A DNA stretch of 64,000 bases from an uncultured Sphingomonadaceae bacterium (GTDB lineage: Bacteria > Pseudomonadota > Alphaproteobacteria > Sphingomonadales > Sphingomonadaceae). The stretch's first letter is position 1. Each line of letters starts with the position of its first letter. Below are positions 27,596 to 36,474 of the stretch, in pieces. The position numbers and the translations under genes were made by a program. The notes below the pieces were generated by a model that worked only from the letters and a program-made list of their open reading frames with translations, had not been told where the DNA came from and did no database searches. The DNA lies in NCBI GenBank assembly GCA_938050045.1, contig CALLJS010000014.1:24504-88503 (forward strand), read 5' to 3'.

Positions 27596-28405
27596 GTGCA
27601 TAAATTGCTAAAAGAACCTTTGGTCCATTTTTTGGCTGGGGCGGTGCTAATCTTTGCTTATTTTTGGTTATCTGGGGCGAGCCGCGATCCATCTAGCTAT
27701 GCAATAAATATTACAGCCAGCGATATTGATCGTATTGCCGCCGATGCTATGCGCACATCAAAGCGATTACCCACCCACGACGAAATATCCGCATTAATCG
27801 ATCAAAATATACGCGAAGAAATTTTATATCGAGAAGCCTTGCGGCTTGGTTTAGAGGATGGCGATGCTATTATAAAACGGCGATTGGCCAATAAAATGCG
27901 CAGCCTCAACAATGCTGATATTGGCGAACCTAGCGACAGAGAATTAGAAGAATTTATCGCGCAAAATCCAAAACAATATCAAGACTCTTATCGCTATGCA
28001 TTTAACCAAATCTATATCGGCCGATCATCAACCAAACAACAGCAGCAAAAATGGCTCAATGGTCTGCGCCATGGGAATATAAAGCCTGATGATATAAGGG
28101 TCAGCCTGTCTCTCGACAGTCAGCAAAAATTGGCAGATGAGGCCGATATTAGGCGCAAATTTGGCAAAAATTTTATCGATTCTCTTCACCAATTAGAGAC
28201 GCACCAATGGACAGGGCCCATTGAATCTGGATTTGGGCAACATTTTATTGCGATATATGAAAAGCAAGCCGTTGTTCATAAAATTGACGATATACGGCAA
28301 CGCGTAACCAATGATTGGCGCGCCGCCCAAATAGAGCATAATGAAAAAATTGCCTTTGATGAACTAGCCAAACATTATGCCATAGAAATCGCACCCTTCA
28401 AATGA
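27596..28405 (+). CDS. PpiC-type peptidylprolyl isomerase-like membrane-anchored protein
   Basis: A 269-residue protein starting at GTG 27596 (VHKLLKEPLVHFLAG). One N-terminal helix (FLAGAVLIFAYFWL) anchors it, facing the periplasm. A SurA/PpiC-like N-lobe follows (LIDQNIREEILYREALRLGL, KRRLANKMR), then a degenerate parvulin domain ending with GPIESGFGQHFIAI. Annotated relatives are called peptidylprolyl isomerases. Its stop overlaps the ATG of the next gene (ATGA), so the two are coupled. It probably folds or escorts the DUF3604 lipoprotein (inference from conserved clustering). Confidence 0.85.
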   Translation: MHKLLKEPLVHFLAGAVLIFAYFWLSGASRDPSSYAINITASDIDRIAADAMRTSKRLPTHDEISALIDQNIREEILYREALRLGLEDGDAIIKRRLANKMRSLNNADIGEPSDRELEEFIAQNPKQYQDSYRYAFNQIYIGRSSTKQQQQKWLNGLRHGNIKPDDIRVSLSLDSQQKLADEADIRRKFGKNFIDSLHQLETHQWTGPIESGFGQHFIAIYEKQAVVHKIDDIRQRVTNDWRAAQIEHNEKIAFDELAKHYAIEIAPFK

Positions 28406-29391
28406 CACGCCTCATTATCGCGCTATGGTTATTAATTATGGCAATACCGGCGCATGCTGATGAATTGCGGCCCGCCTATATCGAGCTCAATCAGAAATCA
28501 CAAAGCGGATGGGATATAGTCTGGAAAGCTTCGGCGCAATCGCCGCTAGCCGAAGGTCAAATCCACTTGCCCGAAAATTGCAAAATTAAAGGCGAGCCGC
28601 AAAAAAGATTTGACCAAAATAATATCATCACCCGTTTTTTTATGACGTGCGATGGTGATATTTTTAATCGGAGCATCGGCCTGAACGGCCTGCAATATAG
28701 CAAGAGCGATGCCTTGGTGCGCATCTCTCATTTACACAGCAAAATTCAGATCATCCGTCTTACTCCCAATGCTTATAATGCCATTATTGAGCCAGAGCAA
28801 CAAAGCATCATCACCAATGTTGCAAGCACATATATAATATTGGGCTTTGGGCATATTTTAGAAGGCTATGACCATTTATTATTCGTTTTAGCATTGGTTT
28901 TATTAATCCCATCGCTGCGCCTTATTGCCTGGACAGTGACCGCTTTTACGCTAGCGCATAGCATCACCCTTATTAGTACAACTTTGGGTTATTTATCTTT
29001 GCCATCGCAACCCGTTGAAACGGTTATTGCGCTCTCAATCCTATTTTTAGCGTTAGAGATTATAGCGGCAATCAAGGGAACGAGCGATCAACAGCGACTA
29101 TCGGAACGCTATCCTTGGCTCGTAGCTTTCTTATTTGGGCTATTGCACGGTTTTGGATTCGCAGGAGCACTCGCTGAAATCGGCCTGCCGCCAGACGACA
29201 TGCCGCTGGCATTATTATCCTTTAATTTGGGTGTAGAATTGGGACAATTGCTGATCGTTATAATCGCTTTGGCACTGCTGCGCTTCGTTGGTCATATCAA
29301 ACCCAAATTTACCATGCCAGTACGATTAATATTATCCTATACGATCGGTATCATCGCTACTTATTGGTTTATTGAGCGATTATTGGGATAA
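28402..29391 (+). CDS. HupE/UreJ-family membrane protein
   Basis: A 329-residue protein with a cleavable signal peptide (MTRLIIALWLLIMAIPAHAD), a periplasmic beta-rich domain of about 115 residues, and a six-helix HupE/UreJ_2 membrane domain: GHILEGYDHLLFVLALVLLI, FTLAHSITLI, LFGLLHGFGFAGAL and FNLGVELGQ. The conserved His and Glu residues resemble those of nickel/cobalt permeases of the HupE/UreJ family, so metal transport is plausible for the upstream PHP-like enzyme (inference). Convergent and adjacent to mmcB. Confidence 0.88.
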   Translation: MTRLIIALWLLIMAIPAHADELRPAYIELNQKSQSGWDIVWKASAQSPLAEGQIHLPENCKIKGEPQKRFDQNNIITRFFMTCDGDIFNRSIGLNGLQYSKSDALVRISHLHSKIQIIRLTPNAYNAIIEPEQQSIITNVASTYIILGFGHILEGYDHLLFVLALVLLIPSLRLIAWTVTAFTLAHSITLISTTLGYLSLPSQPVETVIALSILFLALEIIAAIKGTSDQQRLSERYPWLVAFLFGLLHGFGFAGALAEIGLPPDDMPLALLSFNLGVELGQLLIVIIALALLRFVGHIKPKFTMPVRLILSYTIGIIATYWFIERLLG

Positions 29392-29874
29392 TTATGCGCT
29401 GCTTTTGCGCATAATATCAGGATCAGCCGCTACCATAATGCGCCGCATAGCCTTAGCCGCCAGATTTTGCACTTCTAGCTTGCGCCGTGCAGGAGCCAAA
29501 GCGACTCGCTTAGCTGGCCTTATCATTTCAGCATCATAGCTATCGGCTACTATTAATCCGCATCGTTCTGGCATAAATAATATTTGTTCAAAAGGGCTAA
29601 GATCAAACCCAATAGGAACCGCCCAATAATATTGGTCGCAATGGTCCAAATATTCTTGCCATTTTCGATCACTCAGCAAATCAGAGCGCGCGCATTTAAT
29701 CTCAACAATCACAACATCGCCCTTAGCTGTGACGCCCATTAAATCGGCTCTGCGATGCCCCTTTAAGGTTACTTCGCTTTGGATCATAATATCATGGCGA
29801 TACAACATGCGGCTAACACCGCGCGCTACTGCTGCGCTTCCAATAACAGGATCAATATAGGAATTTGAGGTCAT
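29392..29874 (-). CDS. mmcB: MmcB-family DNA repair protein
   Basis: A 160-residue protein of the alphaproteobacterial MmcB family (restriction-endonuclease fold, linked to DNA damage tolerance in Caulobacter). Signature segments: ARGVSRMLYRHDIMIQSEVT, GHRRADLMGVTAKGDVVIVE, IKCARSDLLSDRKWQEYLDH, CDQYYWAVPIGF. The D-x(n)-E-x-K arrangement (ADLMG...VEIKC) is the PD-(D/E)XK-like core. Stop codon abuts the hupE-like stop on the opposite strand. Confidence 0.9.
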   Translation of the reverse strand: MTSNSYIDPVIGSAAVARGVSRMLYRHDIMIQSEVTLKGHRRADLMGVTAKGDVVIVEIKCARSDLLSDRKWQEYLDHCDQYYWAVPIGFDLSPFEQILFMPERCGLIVADSYDAEMIRPAKRVALAPARRKLEVQNLAAKAMRRIMVAADPDIMRKSSA

Positions 29875-29963
29875 AGCTGCCTTACCATCATCATTAGAAT
29901 CAATATTTTTGATTCCATTTATTAGAACATAGTAAGAACAAAGAAAAGTATTTTATTGAGCGC

Positions 29964-29996
29964 AAAAAACCCCAAACCCGATAAAGGTTCAGGGTT
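29964..29996 (-). terminator. Rho-independent terminator of the SleB hydrolase gene
   Basis: Read on the minus strand: AACCCTGAACC, a TTTATCG loop, then GGTTTGGGGTT followed by a T run. The stem pairs 29968-29978 with 29986-29996 with one internal mismatch region. It sits 19 bases past the stop codon of the minus-strand gene ending at 30015. Confidence 0.8.
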
Positions 29997-30014
29997 ATTC
30001 AAGATAATATATTT

Positions 30015-30743
30015 TTAGCGATAAAAAATATGTTTGTCGACGCGGCCCACGCGCTTTAATTTCCAGCCTGGTGAAACATAGGTCGCATGAAAGAATAAAG
30101 CACCTTCAACCCTGCTTTCCCAGAGATCTTCCGTTGCTATTTTCGATATAGCAACAGCATTGCGCCATGTCTTGCGGCTCTTATATATTTTGGGCATTTT
30201 TCCATTGCGTACGAATGAAAATTGTCTGCGTTGATAGACGACGCTACAGATAGTGTTGGGAAAGCGTCTCGAAGCAACGCGCTCTAAAACAACTTTAGCC
30301 ACCGCTAATTGACCATCAAGCGATTCGCCTTTCGATTCAAAATAAATTGTCCCAGCAAGGCAGTGCATTTCTTTGGATAATGAACCGCTGGTATTTTGTT
30401 GGCTTACTAGCTCGCGCAAAGAGGATGCAACTCTATTTTTCTCGGCTTCTAAAGCTGCAGCTTTTTGATATTCTTCAAATTCCGCTGTGCCAACTTCTGG
30501 ATTCACTTGGTCAGGGATTTCTTGCACAAAATCACCAGTCCCATCAACAAATTCTATAGTTTTATTTGCTGTTTCTGCGGATGTTTCATCTGGAGATTCG
30601 CTAATCAAATTTGCATCAATAATGATGTCAGATGCATTAATAATATCGGGATCAGAATTTAGTGCAAACCCAGATTCACCATAAATTGTACCCACAGCAA
30701 GAATGGTAGCGGCTACGATCAGCGCTTTAGAAGATATTGTCAT
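30015..30743 (-). CDS. SleB-type cell wall hydrolase (Hydrolase_2)
   Basis: A 242-residue secreted protein. An N-terminal signal (ALIVAATILAVGTIYGESGF) and an acidic linker lead to a C-terminal cell-wall hydrolase domain: MHCLAGTIYFESKGESLDGQ (catalytic Glu), LAVAKVVLERVASRRFPNTI, CSVVYQRRQFSFVRNGK, ALFFHATYVSPGWK. This is the SleB/CwlJ lytic transglycosylase family, which in non-sporing alphaproteobacteria acts in peptidoglycan turnover. A terminator follows it. No operon partner. Confidence 0.9.
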   Translation of the reverse strand: MTISSKALIVAATILAVGTIYGESGFALNSDPDIINASDIIIDANLISESPDETSAETANKTIEFVDGTGDFVQEIPDQVNPEVGTAEFEEYQKAAALEAEKNRVASSLRELVSQQNTSGSLSKEMHCLAGTIYFESKGESLDGQLAVAKVVLERVASRRFPNTICSVVYQRRQFSFVRNGKMPKIYKSRKTWRNAVAISKIATEDLWESRVEGALFFHATYVSPGWKLKRVGRVDKHIFYR

Positions 30744-30925
30744 GTATCAAACTATTTATGCGGCTATAATAAAGGCTAAGAATTAATCTATGAACGGATA
30801 TTATGTCCTAGATATAATCCTTGCTTATTAAATCCGACTTGCGTGTTTACCAAGACGATAATCTGTCTCTTATAGGGCAACCTTCGCTATCAATTTCCGC
30901 ACATCTATGCGCTAGTGTAAAATTG

Positions 30926-31270
30926 TCAATCATTAAGAGCCAAAATTCGGATGAGGCGTTGTTCATCAGAGACGTTCAACTCAATTAACCATAAATCAGG
31001 GTCTCTTTGAACCAATTTAGCCATATAATTAGAAAAAAACTCTTTATTATCAATATCTTCTAATACTCTTTCCTCCCACTGCGATGGGCCATTAAACATA
31101 GGGGTTTTGGCATAGAATCGTTGGAATTCTCCCCTTATGAAGGCGTTAATAAATATCTCGCCCGATGTTACATCTCCTTTGCGAATCACCATCGCGCTAT
31201 CGCCAAATTCATTGGCCGCCCGAATTAACGCGCTCACTTGAAATTCACTGGTAAGACGAGGCTCTATCAT
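30926..31270 (-). CDS. DUF1491 family protein
   Basis: A 114-residue protein of the alphaproteobacterial DUF1491 family: EPRLTSEFQVSALIRAANEF, GDSAMVIRKGDVTSGEIFIN, DPDLWLIELNVSDEQRLI. These small proteins are often described as GTP-binding regulator-like, but no function is established. It lies between ptsN and sleB on the same strand with 124 bases to ptsN. Confidence 0.87.
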   Translation of the reverse strand: MIEPRLTSEFQVSALIRAANEFGDSAMVIRKGDVTSGEIFINAFIRGEFQRFYAKTPMFNGPSQWEERVLEDIDNKEFFSNYMAKLVQRDPDLWLIELNVSDEQRLIRILALND

Positions 31271-31394
31271 AATATGCCCAATAATTTAATGATATGATGC
31301 GGTCGCCGCTCGATCATGCGCTCATAGCTTTATAAGGATCGTGAGGCTTAATGAACATGGAGCTTAATAGGATATTAATAGTGGTTACGGGGCT

Positions 31395-31862
31395 TTAGGC
31401 GGCGTTAAGCTCGCTATTCATCGATAATAATGCAAAAATCGAATCGGCATTGTCGGTACCGCGCAGTTGCGCACAGCTTTTTTCATCGCGCAATAAACGC
31501 GACACTTCTGCCAGAGCATGGAGATGCGCAGCACCATTATTAACTGGCGAAATAAGGGCGAAGATAAGATCAACCGATTCATCATCGATGGCATTATAAT
31601 CTATGGCTTTGTTCAAAGATAAAAAAACACCCATAGGCCGCTCGATTCCTGATATTTTGCAATGCGGAATAGCAATGCCCCTACCAAAACCTGTGGACCC
31701 CAGATTTTCGCGCTCTTGCATAGCGTCCAACACTTCGGCCGAGGCCAAACCATATATTTCAGAAGATAGGGATGCTATTTTTTCTAAAATATCATATTTT
31801 TTTACGATATTTTGTTTGCAAGCAATAGCTTGACTGTCGATGTGGCAATTAACTTTCAACAT
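31395..31862 (-). CDS. ptsN: Nitrogen-PTS EIIA protein PtsN
   Basis: A 155-residue EIIA-Ntr from ATG 31862 (MLKVNCHIDSQAIACK). The longer frame would run 90 bases into hpf and is rejected. The phosphorylated His is in GRGIAIPHCK (about residue 66), and family segments VLDAMQERENLGSTGFGRGI and LIFALISPVNNGAAHLHALA are intact. Alphaproteobacteria use it to report nitrogen status. It follows hpf as in many relatives; rpoN and lptB, usual upstream partners, are missing here. Confidence 0.94.
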   Translation of the reverse strand: MLKVNCHIDSQAIACKQNIVKKYDILEKIASLSSEIYGLASAEVLDAMQERENLGSTGFGRGIAIPHCKISGIERPMGVFLSLNKAIDYNAIDDESVDLIFALISPVNNGAAHLHALAEVSRLLRDEKSCAQLRGTDNADSIFALLSMNSELNAA

Positions 31863-31953
31863 ATATAACCTTCTAACCCCCAATAACACGTGAGGTGAAC
31901 CAATATTCAGAATATAATATATTATCTGATAGATTATTCGTAATGGCCGAGTT

Positions 31954-32523
31954 CTAAGATGTGGGTTCCACCCATCCGATCGTGCCATCTTCGCGCCTGT
32001 AAACCATATTATGGCGTCCAGTTCCAGTGTTTTTGAAAAAAAGTGCATTTGTATTGCGCAAATCCATCATCATCACCGCATCTGAAACACTCGATTCTGG
32101 AATATCAATCTTTGTTTCGGCGATAATTACAGGCGCATCACCAGAATCTGGCGCATTATCTTCATCGGGTGCGCTAAAAATCGTATAGGCGGCTTCTTCT
32201 TCTTTTAGTGCATGCGCAGCTTGTGCATGATGATCGTGCAAACGGCGCATATAGCGGCGTAATTGTTTTTCTATCTTATCCGCAGCACCATCAAAAGATT
32301 GATGCGCATCATTGGCATCAGCGCGCCCTTTTAGCACGACGCCTTGCATCACATGCGCGACAATATCACAGGAAAATTTATCATGCGGGGCCTTACCAAA
32401 TGTAACATGCGCAGAAATTGCTCTAGAAAAATATTTATCTGCAATAGCGGCTAGCCTATCTTGAACATGGGTTTGCAATGCTTCGCCCGTTTCCATTTGA
32501 TGTCCTGATACCCGTACGTCCAT
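31954..32523 (-). CDS. hpf: Long-form ribosome hibernation promoting factor
   Basis: A 189-residue long HPF. The N-terminal RaiA/YfiA domain (VRVSGHQMETGEALQTHVQD through QLRRYMRRLHDHH) binds the 30S decoding site, and the C-terminal dimerisation domain (VMMMDLRNTNALFFKNTGTG, HNMVYRREDGTIGWVEP) joins two ribosomes into 100S particles. GGAGAA precedes ATG 32523. Probably cotranscribed with ptsN 91 bases downstream. Confidence 0.95.
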   Translation of the reverse strand: MDVRVSGHQMETGEALQTHVQDRLAAIADKYFSRAISAHVTFGKAPHDKFSCDIVAHVMQGVVLKGRADANDAHQSFDGAADKIEKQLRRYMRRLHDHHAQAAHALKEEEAAYTIFSAPDEDNAPDSGDAPVIIAETKIDIPESSVSDAVMMMDLRNTNALFFKNTGTGRHNMVYRREDGTIGWVEPTS

Positions 32524-32600
32524 ATATATTCTCCTTTTGGTTGATATGGTGATAAACCTTGCTGAGGGTTAACGCATTAATTTGCGGCGATGATATAAGC

Positions 32601-33293
32601 CTAAGATTGCCAAACTGGATTCGCTATTGTCGCCATGAATTTTTCATGCTGCTCGCGTTCATCTGATGAAATTTCAAAATGCCGTATATCTCTTAACGGT
32701 TTTGATTCATTTTTTTGAACATCGGCTTCTTTCTCTTCCTTTGCTTGAGCTTTGATTTCAGGAGTCAACCCCAGACCAATTTGGCGACCGCCGGTTAATT
32801 CTATGTAAAGCTGCGCCAATAATTCTGCATCGAGCAATGCACCATGTTTGACTCTATGGCTTCTATCTATACCATAGCGCGAACAAAGCGCGTCCAAAGA
32901 TAATTTAGCACCAGGATGAAGCTTTTTAGCCATAGCCAAAGTATCCACCATCCGATCCATAGAAATAGGGGGTAATTCACAGCGCATAAGCTCTGCGTTG
33001 AGAAAACCAAAATCGAACGATGCATTATGGGCTATCAAATTACTATCTTGAATAAATTCCAGCAATTCCGCTGCTTTTTCAGAGAATAATGGTTTTTCCG
33101 ATAAAAATTTTTCTGAGAGGCCATGCACCTGTTCAGCTTGGACGGGCATATTGCGCTGTGGGTTATAATAGCAATGATAGCTATTGCCCGTCGCTACACG
33201 ATCAATCATTTCAATACAGCCCATTTCCACCATTCTATCGCCAGAATGCGGGTCAAATCCCGTGGTTTCTGTATCAAATATAATCTCTCTCAT
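32601..33293 (-). CDS. dnaQ: DNA polymerase III epsilon subunit (proofreading exonuclease)
   Basis: A 230-residue DEDDh exonuclease. ExoI is FDTETTGFDP near residue 6, ExoII HNASFDFGFLNAEL and ExoIII HRVKHGALLDAELLAQLYIE; the catalytic Asp, Glu and His residues are all present. The C-terminal region (KEEKEADVQKNESKP) is the flexible segment that binds the alpha subunit. It lies after coaE on the minus strand, 28 bases apart, in the cluster ppsR-maf-aroE-coaE-dnaQ near the origin in many alphaproteobacteria. Confidence 0.95.
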   Translation of the reverse strand: MREIIFDTETTGFDPHSGDRMVEMGCIEMIDRVATGNSYHCYYNPQRNMPVQAEQVHGLSEKFLSEKPLFSEKAAELLEFIQDSNLIAHNASFDFGFLNAELMRCELPPISMDRMVDTLAMAKKLHPGAKLSLDALCSRYGIDRSHRVKHGALLDAELLAQLYIELTGGRQIGLGLTPEIKAQAKEEKEADVQKNESKPLRDIRHFEISSDEREQHEKFMATIANPVWQS

Positions 33294-33321
33294 AGTTTAA
33301 TATATCGGCTTATATTTAGAA

Positions 33322-33942
33322 TTAAGCAAGGTTTTGGCGTAAATTTTTTATGATATTTTTAATCTGCATCCGCATATCATCCAATGGTTTGGCGCTGTCG
33401 ATTATATAATCAGCTTTCTCTCTCTTTATCGCATCGGGTGTTTGGATGGATAAGATATGATCGAATTTTTCCGCGCTCATATTGGGACGTGAAAGCGCAC
33501 GTTCGCGCTGAATCTCTGATGGTGCCGATACCACCACCACCTTATCAACATTTTTTTCGCCGCCCTTTTCAAACAAAAGCGGTATATCAAATATCAATAT
33601 ATCATCCGCTTTATGTTCCGCCATAAAATCACTGCGCAGCTTAGCCACCATCGGATGCAATATCGATTCCAACCGTTTCAAATTATCTGGATTACCCAAG
33701 ACATATTGCGATAATTTTTGCCGATCTACTCCGCTCTCATCGCAAGTCCCAGCAAAAGCAGACTCTATGGCATCGGCCGCCGCACCGTTGGGATAATCGC
33801 CTTTTGGGCCTTGCAAGATATGGACGGCAGCATCCGCATCAAATATCGCTATCCCCGCATCTTGGAACATAGCAGCAGCCGTTGATTTTCCCATCGCAAT
33901 AGAACCTGTGAGAGCAACAATGAGCGGTCTTTTTTCATTCAT
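33322..33942 (-). CDS. coaE: Dephospho-CoA kinase
   Basis: A 206-residue kinase for the last step of CoA synthesis. P-loop GSIAMGKSTAAAMF is at residues 13-26; the substrate region FDADAAVHILQ and the lid with SRPNMSAEKFDHILSIQ follow. The ATG overlaps the stop of aroE by 4 bases (3' end of aroE at 33939), showing coupling. Confidence 0.96.
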   Translation of the reverse strand: MNEKRPLIVALTGSIAMGKSTAAAMFQDAGIAIFDADAAVHILQGPKGDYPNGAAADAIESAFAGTCDESGVDRQKLSQYVLGNPDNLKRLESILHPMVAKLRSDFMAEHKADDILIFDIPLLFEKGGEKNVDKVVVVSAPSEIQRERALSRPNMSAEKFDHILSIQTPDAIKREKADYIIDSAKPLDDMRMQIKNIIKNLRQNLA

Positions 33943-34748
33943 AAGACGCTCACCAATGCAGCGCGCAGCTCATCCTCGCAATCCGGCGGAGGCGGGGCCC
34001 CAAAAAATAGCTCAAAAGCAATGGCTGCCTGCCCGATTAGCATATCCAAACCATCAATCGCCAATAATTGGCGGGCTCTTGCTTGTTTCAATAGCTCGGT
34101 TTTTAATGGCGTATAGACAATATCATAGACAATCGCACCGTCGGGTAACGGCGTTAAATCAATCTCTAATGGCTCTTGACCAACCATCCCTAAAGGACTG
34201 CTGTTCACTAATAAATCAGCGTCAGGTAGGGCTGCATCCATCGGCAATATCTCACCTTTAAGGCCAAATTGCGCAAGCAGACCCATGGCTTTTAATGCAT
34301 TGCGCGCCAAAATAGTGACCTTACCAATAGCCGCTTTTGAGAGCGCAAAAAGAATTGCCCGCGCCGCGCCGCCCGCGCCAATGATAATTGCATGTTTACC
34401 GTTCCAATCATCTGCTGCAATCGGAGCATAAAAACCACCCGCATCGGTGTTCGTACCTGTTAATTGAGTGTCTTGGCGAAATACAGTATTCATTGCGCCG
34501 ATAGTAGATTTCAAACCCCCAGGATCGGCGACCAAATCCATCATCGCAATTTTGTGCGGTAAGGTGATATTACAGCCGAGCCAATCTGCATCTTTGGCAC
34601 GTATTTTAATATAGTCTGCTAATTGTGCGGGCTTTACATGATGGCTGTTATAGTGCGCATCAATGCGCAGTTTTTTGAGCCAAAAATTATGAATGATCGG
34701 GGATTTGCTGTGCGCAATAGGATCGCCTATCACTTCGGCATATTTCAT
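33939..34748 (-). CDS. aroE: Shikimate dehydrogenase
   Basis: Reduces 3-dehydroshikimate with NADPH in aromatic amino acid synthesis. 269 residues from ATG 34748 (MKYAEVIGDPIAHSKSP), whose ATG overlaps the maf stop (ATGA). Motifs: DPIAHSKSPIIHNFWL, GCNITLPHK (catalytic Lys region), the NADP-binding IIGAGGAARAILFAL, and SSPLGM. The frame extends 9 codons upstream inside maf, which is unlikely to be used. Confidence 0.95.
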   Translation of the reverse strand: MKYAEVIGDPIAHSKSPIIHNFWLKKLRIDAHYNSHHVKPAQLADYIKIRAKDADWLGCNITLPHKIAMMDLVADPGGLKSTIGAMNTVFRQDTQLTGTNTDAGGFYAPIAADDWNGKHAIIIGAGGAARAILFALSKAAIGKVTILARNALKAMGLLAQFGLKGEILPMDAALPDADLLVNSSPLGMVGQEPLEIDLTPLPDGAIVYDIVYTPLKTELLKQARARQLLAIDGLDMLIGQAAIAFELFFGAPPPPDCEDELRAALVSVL

Positions 34749-35338
34749 GATTTTAATAACCCTCTTATCCGGCAATAATCCAATATTGCCAATAATGGCA
34801 GACCCATCACCGTAAATAAGCTGCCATCTATTTTACGAAAAAGCTGTGCGCCTTCATCCTCAATAGCATAACAACCCACATTATAACGCACCATATCCCA
34901 ATGCTGAGCAATATAATCGCTTATAAATGCGTCGCTCAAAACCCGCATATCCATTTTTGCACTATCTATATGGCGCCACACAGCCTTTCCGCCTTCGCAA
35001 ATTACCGCAGCACTAATAAGCCGATGTACCTTCCCCGACATTCGGCCTAATTGGGCAATAGCTTCTTCTGGACTTTGCGCCTTATCGAGCATTGTTCCAT
35101 CATCAAGTGCCAATATTTGATCGCCGCCCAATACCAATATATCAGGGTTTTTCATCGATATTTTAAGGGCTTTTTGTTCGGCCAATGTATCGGCTATCAT
35201 CCGCGCATTAGCACCTTCTTGACGCATCGCACATTTAACGCTGTCTTCGTCAAACAAAGAAGGGTGAGCCATAACATCAACCCCAGCGCGTTTAAGCATG
35301 GATAATCGGCTCTTGCTCTGAGAGGCAATTATCAACAT
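34745..35338 (-). CDS. maf: Maf-family nucleotide pyrophosphatase
   Basis: A 197-residue Maf/YceF/YhdE-type nucleoside triphosphate pyrophosphatase, which cleans non-canonical or excess nucleotides. The N-terminal SQSKSRLSMLKRAGV is the substrate loop, then the catalytic ILVLGGDQILALDDGTMLDK and the ends of the usual VGCYAIEDEGAQLF (family: G-x-Y-x-I-E-G-x-G). It starts one base after the end of ppsR and is coupled to aroE by ATGA. Confidence 0.93.
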   Translation of the reverse strand: MLIIASQSKSRLSMLKRAGVDVMAHPSLFDEDSVKCAMRQEGANARMIADTLAEQKALKISMKNPDILVLGGDQILALDDGTMLDKAQSPEEAIAQLGRMSGKVHRLISAAVICEGGKAVWRHIDSAKMDMRVLSDAFISDYIAQHWDMVRYNVGCYAIEDEGAQLFRKIDGSLFTVMGLPLLAILDYCRIRGLLKS

Positions 35339-36163
35339 TTAAGTTTTGCTCTCCTGCCATTCTTGGTAAAATTTACCAATAGCAGCCGCGCTTTCCTCTA
35401 TCGAACGGCGCGTTACATCTATGACAGGCCATCCATTATCGGCAAAAATCCGACGTGCATAAGCTATTTCTTCTTTCACCTTATCAACATCTACATAATC
35501 TGTTTCGGGCGTTTGATTCAATGATAATAAGCGATTACGCCTTACTTGTACAAGCCTATCGACGCTCGTCACCAAACCAACCACCATCGGATTTTTTAGA
35601 GCATAGAGCGATTCAGGGGGTGGAGATTCGGGCACCAGAGGAATATTGGCGGTTTTATAGCCGCGATTGGCAAGATAGATGCTTGTCGGTGTTTTTGAAG
35701 TGCGCGATACACCCGCTAATACAATATCGGCCGCCTCCCAATTCTCCCAACCAATACCATCATCATGCGCAATGGTAAATTGAATGGCATCAACTCGGGC
35801 AAAATAGGCTTCATCCATTAAATGTTGACGGCCAGGGCGTGATTTTGCTTCTTGCCCAAGCATGTTAGATAATGCATCGCTCACAGCGTCTAGGGCCGCT
35901 ATCGATGGAAGGCCAAGCGATCGGCATTTAAGTTCGAGTTTTTGTCTGATGTCACCATTAACCAGTGTGAATAAAACCAAACCAGGGTTATTGCTCACAT
36001 CCTCTAAGATACGCTCTAAATGCGTTTCAGAACGAACCATCGGCCAAAAATGTTTGACAATATTTTCAGCACCATCAAATTGTACCAAAGCGGCTTTGGC
36101 CAAATTTTCTAATGTTTCACCAGTAGAGTCAGATAAGAGATGAAGATGATATTTTTGGGTCAT
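35339..36163 (-). CDS. Pyruvate,water/phosphate dikinase regulatory protein (DUF299)
   Basis: A bifunctional kinase/pyrophosphorylase of the PpsR/PDRP family, controlling PEP synthase or pyruvate phosphate dikinase. I start at ATG 36163 (MTQKYHLHLLSDSTGETLEN), giving 274 residues; an upstream frame to 36238 has no family similarity. The ADP-binding motif GVSRTSKTPTSIYLANRGYK is intact. This is the RP001 homologue flanking oriC in Caulobacter and Rickettsia, and here too it diverges from hemE across a DnaA-box-bearing gap. Confidence 0.94.
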   Translation of the reverse strand: MTQKYHLHLLSDSTGETLENLAKAALVQFDGAENIVKHFWPMVRSETHLERILEDVSNNPGLVLFTLVNGDIRQKLELKCRSLGLPSIAALDAVSDALSNMLGQEAKSRPGRQHLMDEAYFARVDAIQFTIAHDDGIGWENWEAADIVLAGVSRTSKTPTSIYLANRGYKTANIPLVPESPPPESLYALKNPMVVGLVTSVDRLVQVRRNRLLSLNQTPETDYVDVDKVKEEIAYARRIFADNGWPVIDVTRRSIEESAAAIGKFYQEWQESKT

Positions 36164-36474
36164 AGGACTCTTTTGTGCATTGCTTGGGGATAAATCAAGG
36201 AAAGATCGGGGGATAATATAATTGCACCCACTAACCATGACTCAATCCGATAACATCCCACAAAGCTTCAACAAGCGTAAATCATTATCAACATGGTGAG
36301 GATAATTGGGATAAAATAATAGAATCGCGTAAAATATGACAATTTAGCGAGTCAATATGTTGGCATTTTTGGTAAAAGTCGATATTTGGTTTTTTATCAA
36401 CGTCCCATCATCTAACATCATCTTTATACTATAATATATGTTATAATTATGCTTCTCGAAATTTGAACTATCCT
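36164..36474. other. Candidate chromosomal replication origin (oriC)
   Basis: The gap between divergent ppsR and hemE, the established oriC position in Caulobacter-type alphaproteobacteria. It has a cluster of 9-mers close to the DnaA box TTATCCACA: TGGGGATAA at 36185-36193, TTATCAACA at 36285-36293 and TGAGGATAA at 36297-36305 (one mismatch each), plus GGGGGATAA at 36208-36216, TTGGGATAA at 36306-36314 and TTATCAACG at 36394-36402 (two mismatches). The right side (36410-36450) is very AT-rich and could be the unwinding element. hemE and ppsR promoters must also be here. The two parS sites 6-9 kb away fit. Confidence 0.65.
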
